Below, piece after piece: positions 21,484 to 34,205 of a DNA stretch of 64,000 nt. The position numbers were made by a program, and so were the translations under genes. The notes beneath the pieces are model-generated. The model was not told the DNA's origin, ran no database searches, and worked only from the letters and a program-made list of their open reading frames with translations. The stretch covers positions 2,735,924-2,799,923 of the forward strand of contig VYZI01000021.1 of NCBI GenBank assembly GCA_013397695.1. The letters are read 5' to 3'. Position 1 is the stretch's first letter. Each line of letters begins with the position of its first letter. The DNA comes from Centropus unirufus. Lineage: Eukaryota; Chordata; Aves; Cuculiformes; Centropidae.

Positions 21484-23773
21484 GTAATTCCAAAGGATGC
21501 ACTAAGAGCCCTCAATTTTGGAATATCCATCTCAATGTGGTAAATAGATGCGTTAGACACAGAGTGACATATGGGCAGATAAATACAGCCATAACTGGTA
21601 GGCAAAGTAAGTGCACGCGGCATGTGTCAGTATTGTCTGGTAATTCAGAGCTGTCATAAAACTGTCCCACTTATGATGTTACAGCATTTTTAAGAAACAT
21701 GAATTTGCAATTTAAACTCTGCTAAATGAAGGCAGGAAGTTACAGGTTACAGAGCTGCATGCAAACAGGGGAACCAAGCCGGGTTTTGCTCATATCTTCT
21801 CAGCAGGTACAAACTGTGAGGGTGTCCTGAATACTTCAGTGTTGCCAGGGACGTGGAGTTGAGGGGAGTGATCATCCTGAAAAGCAAATAAGATCATTTT
21901 CAATCTAATAAATGTTTGGTAAACATAATCCTGGTACTGCTATTGGGAATTTCAACATAAATCACAATCCTATCATTAAAACTGGGATATAGTCACCATT
22001 CTGCTAAAGCCCTGAGAAATACTCTGTCATTTCCCAACTTCCCTCCTTTTAATTAATTTGAATAATACGTAATCTTAAAGATATGACCAAGTTTTCTTGC
22101 TGCTTAGGATTTGTTGTTGTTGGATAAGATTTTTTACCTCTTCTGTAGTTTCTTGGGAAAACCGTTTTAAAAATGTCTCTGGTTCAAGAGCCACACTGCA
22201 GAGTAAGTCTGCTGGCTTTATCGCATATACTGTCTCCCCAGGAGTCTGAACTAAATGCATAATTTAAAGAACCCTTAATCTGCAATGTCATTCCCATTTG
22301 GTCGGAGGCAGCCTTCACTTTATGATGTTAACTTTCTCAGCAAAGGGCAATGCAGTTTTTCCGAAGATGCACTTAGAAGCAGCAGCATCTCATGTAAGCC
22401 ATTCGTTCAAGGTGTCCTGACATCCCAGTGTAACACTGGGTGACAATGGATAACCTTCATCATGTTCTCCCATGGGAGAGATGCATTCATGGCACTGAAA
22501 GTGCTGCACAAAGCCAACAGTAATATATAAAGGGCTGTTGAGGAGGGGTGGGAGATACGAGGTGGAAAATGACAGAGAAGTAAGCCACATTACATTTAAT
22601 TTTGCATGTTTCACGTAAGTCGGCTGAGCATCATATCTGCTGTCGGCAGCTTCTGTAGTAGCCAATGCACAGCTTTCAATAGGAGTTAGGTCCCAGTTAT
22701 AGTTGGCAAGCACTGGCCATGTCTTACAACCTGCTAGCCCTGCCCAAGAAGAGCTGGATGAGTCCCATAGCCTGCTGCTCTCTCCTATTAACATGCATTG
22801 CGTGTTGATTTCAGCCCTGAGTTCTTTTTTGTAATTTAAGGGGTGCAAACCGACCTTTAAATGGGGAGGGCTGTTTCCTTTTTAATTAAATCTCCAGCCA
22901 AGCAATTTGCCTTTCCTATCCTATTGAGTTTTTCATCAATTGTTTTTCTTCCCCTTGTGCTGTAGCAAACCAAAAGCACCTTATTACAGTAACTATCACA
23001 CTGTTTCTGTGCTATACCCCTGAAGGTTGCTTTTAAAGTACAAACACACTTCCAAAGATATGAAACAAGCTAATAATAAGGATATATCAAGGACCATCTT
23101 TTTTTTTAACTTGAGCTACATATTAACAAACAGGATGATAACCCAGAATAAGGGATATTGTGACATCTTTTTCCCCGGGATATAAGGAGATTCAGAGTGG
23201 CATAATGTTCAACAAATGTAATTGTAGGAAACATAGCATGTAAATATCTGCATATCCCTAGTCAAAACATTCTTTCCTCTTTCACATATGTTTTTCACCA
23301 GATATATCTTGACAGAAATAAGATGAAGAACCTGTAGCCCTCCTACTCTTCTCCTTGAGCAACACCAATACAGCTTGTGCCCAGCAACTGGTAAGGAAGA
23401 GAAAGATCATTTCACGGTAAAGTCTACCCCTCACCCTTCCAGCTGTGTTCATCTCTGGGCTATATACTAGCTTATTATTCAGAAGAACCAACCAAACTTC
23501 TTATGGATGACTGAGCATGATTCCCAGGATGGTGGTAGCTCATATTGAAATTCCTTACAGATCCCGGGGAAGTACTGAGCAAAGGGGAGGGAGAGAGGCA
23601 CTTGGTCCCCAGCACATTCTCTGATGTCTAATAACACATGAACTAAGGCTCAGACTTTTCCTGTAAAGAAAATCTGTAGGGTATCCATCTTTTACTCAAC
23701 TGCGTAACTCCACGCAAGTAATGGGAAACAAATAGGTTGTGAATTATAGGCTAGAAATAAACCTCACATCATA
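21484..23773. other. Unique sequence; contains the longest open frame of the window (judged non-coding)
   Basis: A 152-codon minus frame spans 22390-22848. It contains a serine-rich run and no recognisable domain, signal peptide or membrane segment. The flanking sequence to about 23050 is AT-rich and varied, with homeodomain-type TTTAATTAAAT near 22881. Conserved non-coding sequence can also keep a frame open by chance. No repeat was recognised. Confidence 0.4.
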
Positions 23774-24021
23774 TATCATAGAATCAGAGAATACCAAGTT
23801 GGAAGGAACCTCAAGGACCATGGGATCCAAACTTTCTTGTGGAAAAGATGACCCAGTACCCTGTCCAGCTGAATCTTAAAAATGTGCCATGTTGGGGGAT
23901 CCACCACTTCCCTGGGGAGATTAGTCCAACACCTAATTGTTCTTACAGTGAAAAATTTTCTTCTGTCGAGTCAGCGTCTCTCCAGGAGTAGCTTGCACCC
24001 ATTGTCCCTCCTCTGTCAGTA
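23774..24021 (-). mobile_element. CR1 LINE 3'-end fragment
   Basis: On the plus strand this begins ATCATAGAATCAGAGAATAC, the complement of the characteristic CR1 3' octamer tail. It continues with 'ttggaaggaacctcaaggacca', 'ccctgtccagctgaatcttaaaaatg', 'gggatccaccacttccctgggga' and 'caggagtagcttgcaccc'. All are in the order of the avian CR1 antisense consensus. It is 5'-truncated at about 250 bp and has no coding capacity. It is better preserved than the copy at 5181-5465, so probably younger. This is the strongest taxonomic marker in the window. Confidence 0.92.
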
Positions 24022-24099
24022 TCTATATACAGTATCTATACACCTACTATCTAGGTATATACCTACTATTCAGGTGAATCTCACTCAAGAATATTTTAT

Positions 24100-24137
24100 T
24101 CCTAGCTCTGCCACTGATCTGCTGAGGCAAGTTAGAG
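24100..24137 (+). repeat. MIR-like fragment
   Basis: TAGCTCTGCCACTGATCTGC followed by TGAGGCAAGTTA parallels the MIR 'ggctctgccacttactagctg...gggcaagtta' segment. It is short and diverged and lies just past the CR1 tail. Confidence 0.35.
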
Positions 24138-25103
24138 ATGGCTTTAAAAATTTTTGTGTTTCTAGTTCCTACTGGATTGCCTCCTGTATCCACTTAGATT
24201 GCAACTTACAGTTTGCAAAAAGCTTCTTTGAAAATGTGCCTCCACGATGATCAGTGAAATATGGCCATTGCCTATTGGAGCCTTCATAGTAAACAGGAGC
24301 AGGCACAGGAAACTGTGTGCATATTTTGCATATATTTGTTTCAGAGCATGAGATGCTTGCATACATTTGTGTGCATATAAACCCTCTGTCCTCATGAGCT
24401 GTGAGTACCTGCAGCTGGTGTCAAGGTCTTTGGAAAGTCAATGTACAGTACAGAGGAACCCAAATTGACTCTCACAGAAGACAAATTTCCCCTCACTGAT
24501 ACTTGGTTGGAAAAATTATTCTTTTTCTCACTTCTTTTTTTTTTTTTTCTTTTTGCCCTCTTCCATGGTTTAGCTTTGGCCTTTGGAGGGTGATAGGTCC
24601 GGCTTCAGCTCTTGCCTGCCATCCCCCCCAACCCCATCATGCTGGCAGCCGCTAGATGGGGAGCTCGGCTAATGGGTCCAGCCCTGCTCAGAGCCTGGTC
24701 ACCATCTGGCAGACAAAATCAGAGGGAGGGGACTCCTCTGCAGCAACAAAGTAGGCCACCCCGTCTTCAAATTGAGGATAAGAACAAGTGATGGAGTCTC
24801 TGGCCACAGCTTGAAAGCAACCCATCAATGTCATCTTGAGTTAAGTACCTGGTGCTGGCACTTTGCTGCAGTTCTTGGGGGGATAAGGGCTCTGACAGGG
24901 TCATTGTTTCAAGTGGAGTTCAGTCTTTTGTTTGCCATAAACAAAGAAGACAGGAAGTCAGCTGTGAGGTTTAGGAATAATATTTAGATAATTGCGAGAT
25001 ATCTCATCTTAAAGTTCAAACTGATTGAACCTGAGCTGAGTTTTGAGTCAAACTTTGTTTACGGGCCCATCATCTTTGTGCCTGACACTTACAAAGAGAA
25101 AGA
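24138..25103. other. Unique non-coding sequence with T-run and C-run
   Basis: A T-rich run lies at about 24533-24557. A locally GC-rich segment follows at 24590-24770 (ATCCCCCCCAACCCC, GCTGGCAGCCGCTAGATGGG). No gene recognised. Confidence 0.45.
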
Positions 25104-25130
25104 CGGAGAGAGAGAGAGGAAAGAAGAGTG
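25104..25130. repeat. (GA)n microsatellite
   Basis: Short GAGA run merging into GGAAAGAAGA purine-rich sequence. Confidence 0.8.
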
Positions 25131-25559
25131 AAAGAGAATGAGCCAGGACTTACGGTTTCTTTCTGACCTTGGCAAGAAGGAAAAATCCAGAAGGAAAACA
25201 AACCAAAAAATAATAACACTGACAGCAGTGCCAACATTCCAGGAGCTTGAAAATAAAAAAAAAACTCAATTGTGCCCACATTCTTAATAATTGCACATAT
25301 TACTAACTAATCCAAGCTTCTGCAAAAATCAACCAGGCAGACGCTTGCACCAAACACAGTATGAGCCTTGCATTTAATCGGTTACTGTAATAAACATATA
25401 AAAAAGATTTTTTTTTTCCATGAGAGGACAGAGCAGTGGCTACATAAAAGGACATCAAATGACACATCCTCCATCTCCCAGCAAATAAAAAAGCCATCAG
25501 CTCATAACAAGGCGGTGATAAAAGGTGCTGAGGCCAGTAAGATTAAGACTTTGTAATAA
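25131..25559. other. Unique non-coding sequence
   Basis: No gene or repeat recognised apart from short A and T runs near 25255 and 25410. Confidence 0.45.
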
Positions 25560-25900
25560 GGTTCGGGCGCCAAAACTGACAGCCATTTTCTTTTATATTT
25601 ATCATGTCTTCACATTGGGGTGAGAAGCCAGGAGTCTGTCCCATTGCTGGCTAGAATTTATAGCAGCTCCATTATTAGGAGATTGCACTGAAATGGGGCA
25701 GAGGTATGGTTTTCTGAGAACGCTACAATAGCCTCCTACATTATACACTTGACAGGTTTGTCAGCGCTTAGTAACAAGCCTTGTAAAGTACTTTAATATC
25801 ATTAGCACTATTTTCTTAATGTGTCTGCTCTCCTAGCAGCCTGAAAATATCATATATCATGGTCTGGAGGAAAGCGTACAGAGCTATCTCTCATTCTCTC
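25560..25900. promoter_or_regulatory. Candidate conserved non-coding element
   Basis: Varied, non-repetitive AT-rich sequence without open frames. TGACAGGTTTGTCA at 25750-25763 is two inverted TGACA words (the TALE-homeodomain core TGACAG in one orientation) around a 4-nt spacer. Several ATTA/TAAT homeodomain cores lie nearby. Such texture is common in enhancers of developmental genes, but conservation was not tested. Confidence 0.2.
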
Positions 25901-28479
25901 TCTTTCTTCCTTTTTTTTTTTACCTTCCCCCTGAAATTTGATTTTATTGCCACACATTTGGTTGATGTTTTAATCAAAATAATGTAGCCATTTTCCTTTA
26001 TTGATTAACAAGTAAATATGTATAAATATGTAGTTAGGGGTGGGCAACCCTTTTAGAGGATATTGGAAACAACGTAATTAATGGCTTCCACATCTAATTA
26101 CAGTGCATGTGTTACATCTCCCCGTTGCTTTTTCTGGTGATTCTTTTTTTCTTCTCTGCCCCTCCAAGAAGAGAGGTCTACTGCCAGACTGTCTGTGGAT
26201 TTCATACAGAGGGTCTGGAGCCATGAACCAGAAAGCAAAATAAAACAGATGAAACAAACCCCAGCTCTTGGTCACTCTGCTGGAAACACGCATTTTACTG
26301 CTGCTCTTTCAACTGACCACAGGCCCAACACCCCAAAATTCATCATTCTCAGCAGGTAATGATAGTCTGAAGCTGGTACGCTAACTTCAATTTCTTTTAA
26401 ATATCCAAGAAATGTAGGTGTGCATTTATTTATTTAGAGCATTTCGTCGGACTCTTTGAGATATGAAGGAAAGCATCATTTGCAAGCCAGGGTGTCACAA
26501 AACAAGGGGTTGCCCTCTACAGACAGGGTTGAAGGTCACACTACCTCTAAAAGAGGCATGTATTGCCTAATGGATATCTACTGTGCTAATGTCAAGAGAT
26601 GTAAAGTCCATGTCCTGCCACAACAATGCAAGAATTGTTTATAATTGCATTTGAAAATAAACATTTATTAAGTGCTCTGCAAATGCATGACATTATAAGC
26701 AGGGCTTGGATCTCATTTGGGAGCAGGATATGCTTCTTAAATAGGAGTCGTGTTTATTCCTGATGTTGTAAATATTCTCATGTATGACCTTAATCATAAA
26801 AATTCCAGCATTGTAAACAACTGCACTAAATCTATACAAAAAAATGGGCTCAGGCAAGGAAAACAAATATGTAAATGAACCTCATCAAAGAGAGTTTTAT
26901 TATCTTAAGTATGACCTCAGTCAAATGGCTTTATATCTTGGAAGATTGTTAAAGTCAAGTACACAATCTAATTCTGTAGTGATGCTGGGACTAAAAGATC
27001 AGTACTTTTTAGCCTATATTTGACTGACTTAACAGTAAACCTTCAAAAATAAAATATTCTCCAGATGTCCTGAGCTTTTGATTTAACCAATCCAAAGAAA
27101 TAAGGGATAGAAAGAAAAATACATTTGAAGGGAGAAAGGGTAGCAAAGTTATATTATATCCCAATAGTACCATAGAGACAACTCCCCACTGGCTCACCAG
27201 AGTTACACACATGTCCTCTGCCAGCCCGCACACCTATCACAGTGCTCATGGGTACAGTGGCCCCCATAAGTGATATTACACAATGAACCACACCTTGTAA
27301 AAATCAATGGAGCAACATGCGAACTCACAGCTAGAGAATACAAATAAGAAGTGCTCTAGGGAGGCTGATGGGTAGGGTGAAGAGCAATCCTGACCATGCA
27401 GGCATACGGATTTAAAGTGGAGCTATTCTTGATTGCTCCAGTGAGAACCTAGAAAAGGTCTTGCACATTCCAGCTTTTCCTTTCTTGGAAACCATCCTCA
27501 TGATAAAGGAAATAAATGAATAAACAAGCAACTACTTGCCATTGTCCTCTTTCTAAAGGACTGCAACAGGTCACACTATCTTCTAGTCTTTGTTTAGGAG
27601 TCCACAGGCAGTTGATTTCAAGATATGTTGGAAGACACTTTTTGCATAAAATTGGCTGACAATATTGCTTAATAGATTTTCCTCTGAAATCACAGTTCTA
27701 TTTCCTAAATATGCTGTTTCAAAATTTGGATCAACTTCATAACTGTTTAACCTAGATGAAAGGCAAACTTTGAATGGATACCATCAAACAAAAACTATAA
27801 TGCATTTATCTAAAGCATTACCTGTAACAGTAATAACAATCGAGACAGTTAATATCAGTTAATTCTGCAAAGTATACTTGAAGATATTTCAACTAGGTCT
27901 GCAAAATGTTAGGGGATCAACCAACTGTGCTTTCTGGGTGTCTGTTTAGACACAATATAAAATAAATTACATTCTACTACCATTATAAATAACTCGAAGT
28001 TTGCCTCATTTCACGTTTTACACCATGTTCACTTTGCTATTTTTTTTTTTTATATAAATCATTAAGGAAAGGCTCAAAATCAATTAGTCAAATATGGCAA
28101 CATTTGTAGTATCTGTATTACTTATCAGACGTTAAAGGAGTTGCAAAAAGCTTAACAGCAGATATGCATATATCTACGTTGTCTCTGGCATATGGCATAT
28201 GGTTTATATTACTAACAATGGGTGGAGAGTCTACTTGAACTAAAATTGTAAGACTTGTTCTAAGATCTTCATGGGAATTCCATTTTTTAATTTATCAGCA
28301 TTGCATAATGGCAGAAAATAAGAATGAAATTTCAAAGAATCAATCATATGTATTTCAACACAGACATTACCAAATAAACATGTACAGATTCACATAACTC
28401 AGTTTATATTTTCAGAGAGCTCATATAAGTCCAGATTAATGTTCAAATATAATGTGTAATATCTCTATCTACAGGAATA
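25901..28479. other. Unique AT-rich sequence
   Basis: A T-run lies at about 25911-25921. ATAAACATTTATTAAGTGCT near 26658 resembles the complement of a MIR/L2 3' end but is too short to call. No gene recognised; the longest frame is 74 codons. Confidence 0.45.
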
Positions 28480-28860
28480 AATATAAGCCAAATGCGATGA
28501 CAGTGTCCTTTTAACTGCTAACCAGACATGCTTTGTGAATGGCTGCCATGTATTTCGTTTGCATCTAAAATGTCCATCACAGCGAGTACCCTGCAGTTGT
28601 AATTAGTGAAGATGCAGAATGTTATCGGATATCACAACATTTTGACTGTCAGCTTGCTCTAGCCGTGGAAAGTTACTTTGTAAAATGAGAGGCTGATGTT
28701 GCAGTTGTATTGACTTTTGTGTCATGTTTGTTTCAGTTTACTAGTCAAAACAACTTTCAGAGCTCTTCCTTGTCCAGAAGGTTCAGGCTGCCTTATGAAA
28801 ATGAAGCTGTCTTGTTTTCTGCTTCATAAATCATTGTCAAACTGAGCCAGATAACAGAAA
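28480..28860. promoter_or_regulatory. Candidate conserved non-coding element
   Basis: Unique sequence without repeats, with balanced composition and ATTA-type cores. It is flagged only because its texture differs from neighbouring low-complexity AT-rich DNA. No strong motif was found. Confidence 0.12.
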
Positions 28861-30821
28861 CAAGTTCAGATTCCAAAATGATTATTCTTAGAGATGATGT
28901 ATTAAGTATACTGAACACAACTTGATTTTCATAAGCCATGTTGACTTTGCAGAACTGAGGCTAGAGGGGTAAAAATTAGTGAGTAATTGGAGGTGTGAGA
29001 GCCTGCAAAATCCCAGGAGAGATGGAACAGAATGGGTGGGGAGAATTCCATTTCTGATAAGCTCTCCAAGTCATTTCAAAGCTACCATTTTCCCCTCATC
29101 TCTGCCCTTGTGCTATTTCACTGTTATAGATAACCCATTTGGAGCATCCTGTAGACCTGTTTTACTGCACCCACTAATGCGATTTTATAACCTTTGCTGA
29201 GCTTTGCATCCTGGCTCTGGACTAAGAGTCTTTCAGAAACTATCCCACTCATGAGCATCAATGAAAGGGGCCAATGCCGGTGGAAATTTTTCTCCCCTTC
29301 ATTTCTCTTGCTCCTTTATATCATGCCCATTTCTGATGGCTCTGCAATCCTTTCTTAGCTTTCTGGGTCTCTTTTTATAATCCAGAGAAATAGAAAGTAC
29401 ATGAATGATCCTTCTGTAATTGGTTTAGAAGAGTGCCAACAAAAATAACATCCTGGAGGTAAAATGAATTCTTGAAATACAGTTGCAAGAGGTAGGTCTA
29501 CATGGGAGAAAATGAAGAGGATAATGATAAAGCTTCTTGTGCCTCTATAGGAATCCCTTTAGAAAACAAAGGAGTGAGTAGGAGAGATAAAGTAGGGTGA
29601 TAACAAAAATTTAAAAGTCAAAAGAAGGATCTTGTTTAGCAGAACCTTTTATTTATATATTATCCTACAATACAAGGCTGAGAAAGGGCTGTGGATGGCA
29701 GATCTGAACTGCAAATCAAGTTCTGAGGTTGGCAAGCTGGGGAGAAGGTTGGATTTAAGACAGCAGATCCTCTTCACTACAGTGTGAAAGTTGTAAAAGA
29801 AATGAAGGTAACTGGACTTGCTTTCAATTGAACCAAGCCAAGCTGACCCTTCTCTCATGTGGCTCAAACAGATGAGTTTTACATAGTTTGCTTTTTTAAC
29901 CACTCAGGAAGCAAATACCACAAAATTAGACACTGTAACACCACAATCCCCATGCAGAGTCTATCGTGCAATGGCTTGACTGAGGCTCCTTGGGAAAGTC
30001 TAAGACAGAAGAACTTGAAACAAAGTCCAGTGCATACTTGATGGCCAGCTCAGCCCTGAGATGGTCCCTCTTGTCACAAAACTCACTCTCTCTAGCTGGC
30101 TGCATCACCTCCCCAGACATTCATCTTTAACACTAAACATCATAAAAGAAAAAACAAACATAGGAAATTTCAGCTCTGGCTGTGAAAAGAAATCATTCTC
30201 AGGGCACCCCTCAAACATGTTTCTTCATTCTTTTAACCAAGAAAAGGAAATTAAAATCAAACAAACCTATGTTTAAGGAATGTGAAGGCTGTGAAACAAA
30301 CCAACAAAAGCCAGGAAATGTTCAAGTTAAGGCTGTGACACTCTGTCCTTCACTCAAGCTGTTCTGACTTATTTTTTTCTAAACAGAAGGGGTTGAGATC
30401 AGCGTGTCACCCTCGGATTTGAATTTCCTGTTGTGAACTGGTACGTGCATGTGCCTTATTAATGTTATTAGATATTGTTTATTGCATTTGTGAATGTGAT
30501 GCAACTGAAAACATCTGAATTTAAACACTCCCACATCTCGCTGCATTATATCAGTGTAGAGAACAGTAACTTTCAGAGCTTTTTACAAATGCTAAGACTA
30601 GTCTCCTTAACAACAATCAGCCCAGAAAGCGTCTGTATTTTAGCAAGCCGGTAGCCACCTTGGAAAGTCACCACAGAGCATACAACAGACTTTGGAAATG
30701 TTACAGTGGCTGTAGGGATAGAGATCAAATCCACTTGCTCCGAAGTCAATCAAACAATTGGAGTCTTTTTAATTTAAGCAGAGCTGGGCTCTAGAAACCC
30801 GGGCATGTGATTCTGTTCCCA
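28861..30821. other. Unique non-coding sequence
   Basis: No repeat or gene recognised. Frames of 60-84 codons occur on both strands, overlapping near 29859-30120, without recognisable products. Confidence 0.45.
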
Positions 30822-30839
30822 CTCAGTAGAGGGCAGCAG
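30822..30839 (+). promoter_or_regulatory. CTCF core motif match
   Basis: CTCAGTAGAGGGCAGCAG agrees with the CTCF core pattern CCASYAGRKGGCRSYR at all but the first C of that pattern (T here). The AGRGGGCAGCA part, the most constrained, is intact. CTCF is an insulator and loop-anchor zinc-finger protein. Orientation is on the plus strand. A single motif is suggestive only, since unbound matches occur. Confidence 0.5.
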
Positions 30840-31115
30840 TAGGTGGAGATGAGGGACTTTTGTGTGTTGTCAGTAAGTGTCAATCAGAAAATCAGATTTT
30901 TTCCTGGATATGACAAAAAGAACACACGAAAAACATCCCATGCTAAGCAACTTGGCAGCCATATACATGAGTACATCAGTGAATAGATGGTTCCCATGCA
31001 GCTCAGGAACCATTTGTACCATCACTGCACTCCCACCACATCTGGGATTTCACAAGTCTCTGGAAGCTCAGTGGGAAGTGGGTGTGTGGATCATATGCTA
31101 TTCTTCCTCCGGACA
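30840..31115. other. Unique non-coding sequence
   Basis: A 94-codon plus frame (30877-31161) runs through it and into the retroposon-like tail, which argues against coding function. Confidence 0.4.
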
Positions 31116-31178
31116 CATGAGGGATTGGCGCAAATCAGAGGCAGGATACCAGACTAGATAGACCAAATGTCTGGGCCA
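31116..31178 (+). repeat. Old amniote retroposon tail (CR1/SINE-like)
   Basis: GGATACCAGACTAGATAGAC followed by CAAATGTCTGGGCCACTACTG resembles the repeated amniote word 'ggatactggactagatggacc-ttggtctgacccagta', found at the 3' ends of old CR1-related retroposons. I cannot name the subfamily. Only the terminal part is visible. Confidence 0.45.
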
Positions 31179-33379
31179 CTACTGTGAGAATAATGTCAAT
31201 TTAATGTTAGTCTATCATCACCTATTTTGAACTAACCTTTGTCACAGGCTCACTTCTGATCTCGTTTGGAGTCTGAGCACTCCGGCACTGCAGCAGCCAG
31301 CATTGGCTTCCCCCAGAACAGCTTTAGCACTGTGAACAATAGATTTTAACCTTTGCCACTTTCATTTTTTTTTTGTTTTATTATCAGTCTGTGCTTCCAC
31401 TACAAACTAAGCGCACAGGGCTTTGAGCTAATTACATTCTGTACATCTGAGCCAACTCTCAGTGCTTCATGCTGACACTCGGATACATCTGGGCCTGATA
31501 ACAATTACAAATACTCTGGGCATACTTTAAAAAAGAGCTTATGTTACAATGTGAAACAGCATGTTTTACAGTACTCATAACGGTCAGATAAATACAATAG
31601 CTTCAAATCCCTTTTCCGAGACTTTAAAAAAAAAGGGCCTTGCAATAATTCATTTAGATCAGGAACCCATCAGGAAAGAGCCGGCCCCCCCCTCCTGTCC
31701 CCAGGCAAGACATGGCAGGCTACTTGAACCTAAGAAAAGGTCAAAATTTTTGGCCCAAGCAAGGGAAGAGAGATGGTGAAAAGGGAGAGGCAGTGGTAGG
31801 TTTCTGGGTTTTTGGTTCAGTCACAGTAGGCAGTAGAGCCTGGGATCATCCCAGCCTGAAGAGTTCTTAAGGGCTGATCTGGCCCTTCTGAACATGCCTC
31901 TTGCTCTCCCTATTGACTACAGAGGAAGCCTGGAGTGATTTCAATCATAACTTAAGTGCTCTGGGTATCTGAAGTGAGATGAACTGGGGCTTCAATTCTC
32001 TGCTATGCAGATGTCTACAGCAGTGGAGACGAGGGAACGGGGAAGATGGCTCCAGCTGCCTACGTAAATCTTTCCTCCTCACATTCTGCTCTCCAGTTCA
32101 GGGACCGGTTCTTGGAAATAGTGCAGAGTATTGCTGAAGGCTCCCTCTCAATGCAGCCCTGGCATTGTGACTCCACTTAAGATAAAGAAAGCATAATATG
32201 CTCTAAACCTGTTCTCTCAGATACCTGGAACTCCTTTTCTTAGTCTTGGAGATGAATCAGAGGAGAGAGGCACATATTCTTCATTGGCTTCTCTTTTGAG
32301 TTCCTTCAAACTGATGTTAAGGCAACCTCATGGCAGCTTTGCACATCTCCAGGGAGACAAAGGAACACCACTTACCCTTAGGAACCACTGCTAGGAGCTG
32401 TTAGTGGCAGAATTTGAGCTGAGAATTATTATTTCATATTCCAAAACTTGAGCAAGGAAAGGATGCCTGAGTTTGGGACTTACATAGCCCAGATAGGGAA
32501 AGGGACTTTAAAAAAATTATCCTTGGATGAATTGAAACCAATAACCCAGTAAGAAAAAGAAAGAATGATTTAAACTTCTTTAGTGACAGTCTCATGGGAG
32601 TGATACAAAACACTCAGGATGCTTTGCCAGTTTGTTTTTCTAAAAGAATTGTTAATGCTTTGGAATGATGGACAGAGAAGAATTAAAAGAAAAACAACTC
32701 CCCAGGCCAGGTTTTTGCATAGGGCTGTAGCAATTGTCAGTCACAAAGAGCTCCCAAGCAAGCCCTTATGATAACACACAGAGTATATCAGCAATCATCT
32801 GTCTTTTCTCAGTAAACAGTTGTATAGTAATAAAACAGAGTGATACAGCTGACTCTAACCTGGCAAATTTCCCTGCACCTAGTGTTTACATCTCTTTAAG
32901 TGTATCTTTGTCATATGGTTACAAGGCTATTTCATGCTCTCAAGTTTAATTCTTTGTAAATATAGCTCTCTTTGTGTGTGTGAGGTGCATGTGTTAATAA
33001 ATGTTCCATTTGCAGCCATTCCTCTTGCTCAAATGGAAAATTAAGAGTCCTTGATTGAACGGCTGTAGAGATTGCTGGAAGTCTCCATTCCCGTCCCTGC
33101 AGAGTCCTGATGATTGCTTGGGAATTTTCACACTTTCCAATATTTCTGTGAAGGCTAAATCCTGCCTTCTGGTAAGTTGTAGGAGTTTTTTTTTTTTCCT
33201 GCTAAAAATTACTTGATTTTTTTTTTTCTGGAAAGTTTGCTCCCTGCATTCTCAGGGGTTATAAAAATGGGAATCATTTTTATTGGCAATCCACTGGAAT
33301 AGTGCTGAGACAAATGGAAACTTGAAGATAAGGATCCTCTGAGGTGAAAACATACAGCTGTTGGGAATTGCGAAAGAAT
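31179..33379. other. Unique non-coding sequence
   Basis: An A9 run lies near 31625, a C-run near 31685 and T-runs near 33188 and 33217. No gene or dated repeat recognised. Confidence 0.45.
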
Positions 33380-33560
33380 CTGGCCAATAAAGGAAGTCAC
33401 TATTTTTCCAGGCCTGAAGTGAGTTATAGGCCGAGACGGGTGTTGTATATTTATGTAAGGCTGCAGCGGGGAGCTCGAGCGACTGTATATTGCTGAAAGA
33501 GCATCATTCACATTCAACCTGAGACAAAAGGTGGAAATGAAGTAACATCCTGACCGAAGA
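33380..33560. promoter_or_regulatory. Weak candidate regulatory patch
   Basis: Locally raised CpG content (GGCCGAGACGGGTG, GCAGCGGGGAGCTCGAGCG) next to AT-rich unique sequence, without an open frame that I recognise (a 102-codon minus frame, 33209-33517, overlaps). It may be a conserved element; untested. Confidence 0.15.
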
Positions 33561-33666
33561 AGGGCTCACGACAGAATAATAACATTTCAGAGAGGGGGGC
33601 CAGTGCAACGGCCTGTGGGTAGGACTCAGAACGAGGAAATGGTGGAGATGCCTTGTCAGCCTTCAA

Positions 33667-33689
33667 AAAACACACACACACGCACACAC
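33667..33689. repeat. (CA)n microsatellite
   Basis: Short imperfect CA run with one CG interruption. Confidence 0.85.
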
Positions 33690-34114
33690 GTGGCCTGGCT
33701 GGTGTCCTTGGGAAAGGGGGCGTTTATCTTCCCCAGAAATACATATATCTAATTGATGTGTGTGTGCAGGTTTGGCTTTCAGGCCATGTTTACCAGGATG
33801 TATCTTCTGCCTCATTGTATCAATAATGACTCCAATCAGAAAAAAACACTCAAGGGGGTGAAGCTTCTAGAACTGCTCAATCCTCTTTTTTTAAAAAAAA
33901 AAAACAAATCCAACTTTTCTTACTCTCTTCCCTCTCGTTATTTTTGCCATGTTTTGTTTGAAGTTGGCAGCAACAAAACCAAGTCGTATTTCTCTGAGGA
34001 AAGCTGAGGTAGCAAAGGAAAAGCAACAGTCCCTCACCATGTATAAACATTTTTTTGCTGTAAATAGATGTCCAAATGGAACAAAAAGACAAATAATCAG
34101 CGTTTTCATAAGTT

Positions 34115-34205
34115 AACGGGTAGGGAAACAAAGGCACACAGAGTGTTAATGGGCTTTTTGAGGTTGTACACACAACTGGTGACTCAAATTGGGAGGGAAA
34201 TTCCA
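34115..34205 (-). repeat. MIR/L2-like fragment, antisense
   Basis: Plus-strand words GGGAAACAAAGGCACACAGA, 'gttaatgggctttttgaggttgtacacacaactggtgactcaaattggga' follow the reverse complement of MIR/L2 collinearly. The consensus counterparts are gaaactgaggcacagag, gttaagtgacttgcccaaggtcacacagctagt and gagctggga. The match covers about 80 bp and is old. Confidence 0.65.

Noticed and set aside
24645..24665. Second CTCF-like match (CCGCTAGATGGGGA)
   Set aside because: Mismatches fall in constrained core positions; weaker than the site at 30822.
26645..26690. MIR/L2 3'-end-like AACATTTATTAAGTGCT
   Set aside because: Only about 17 bp match and the neighbouring sequence does not continue the consensus.
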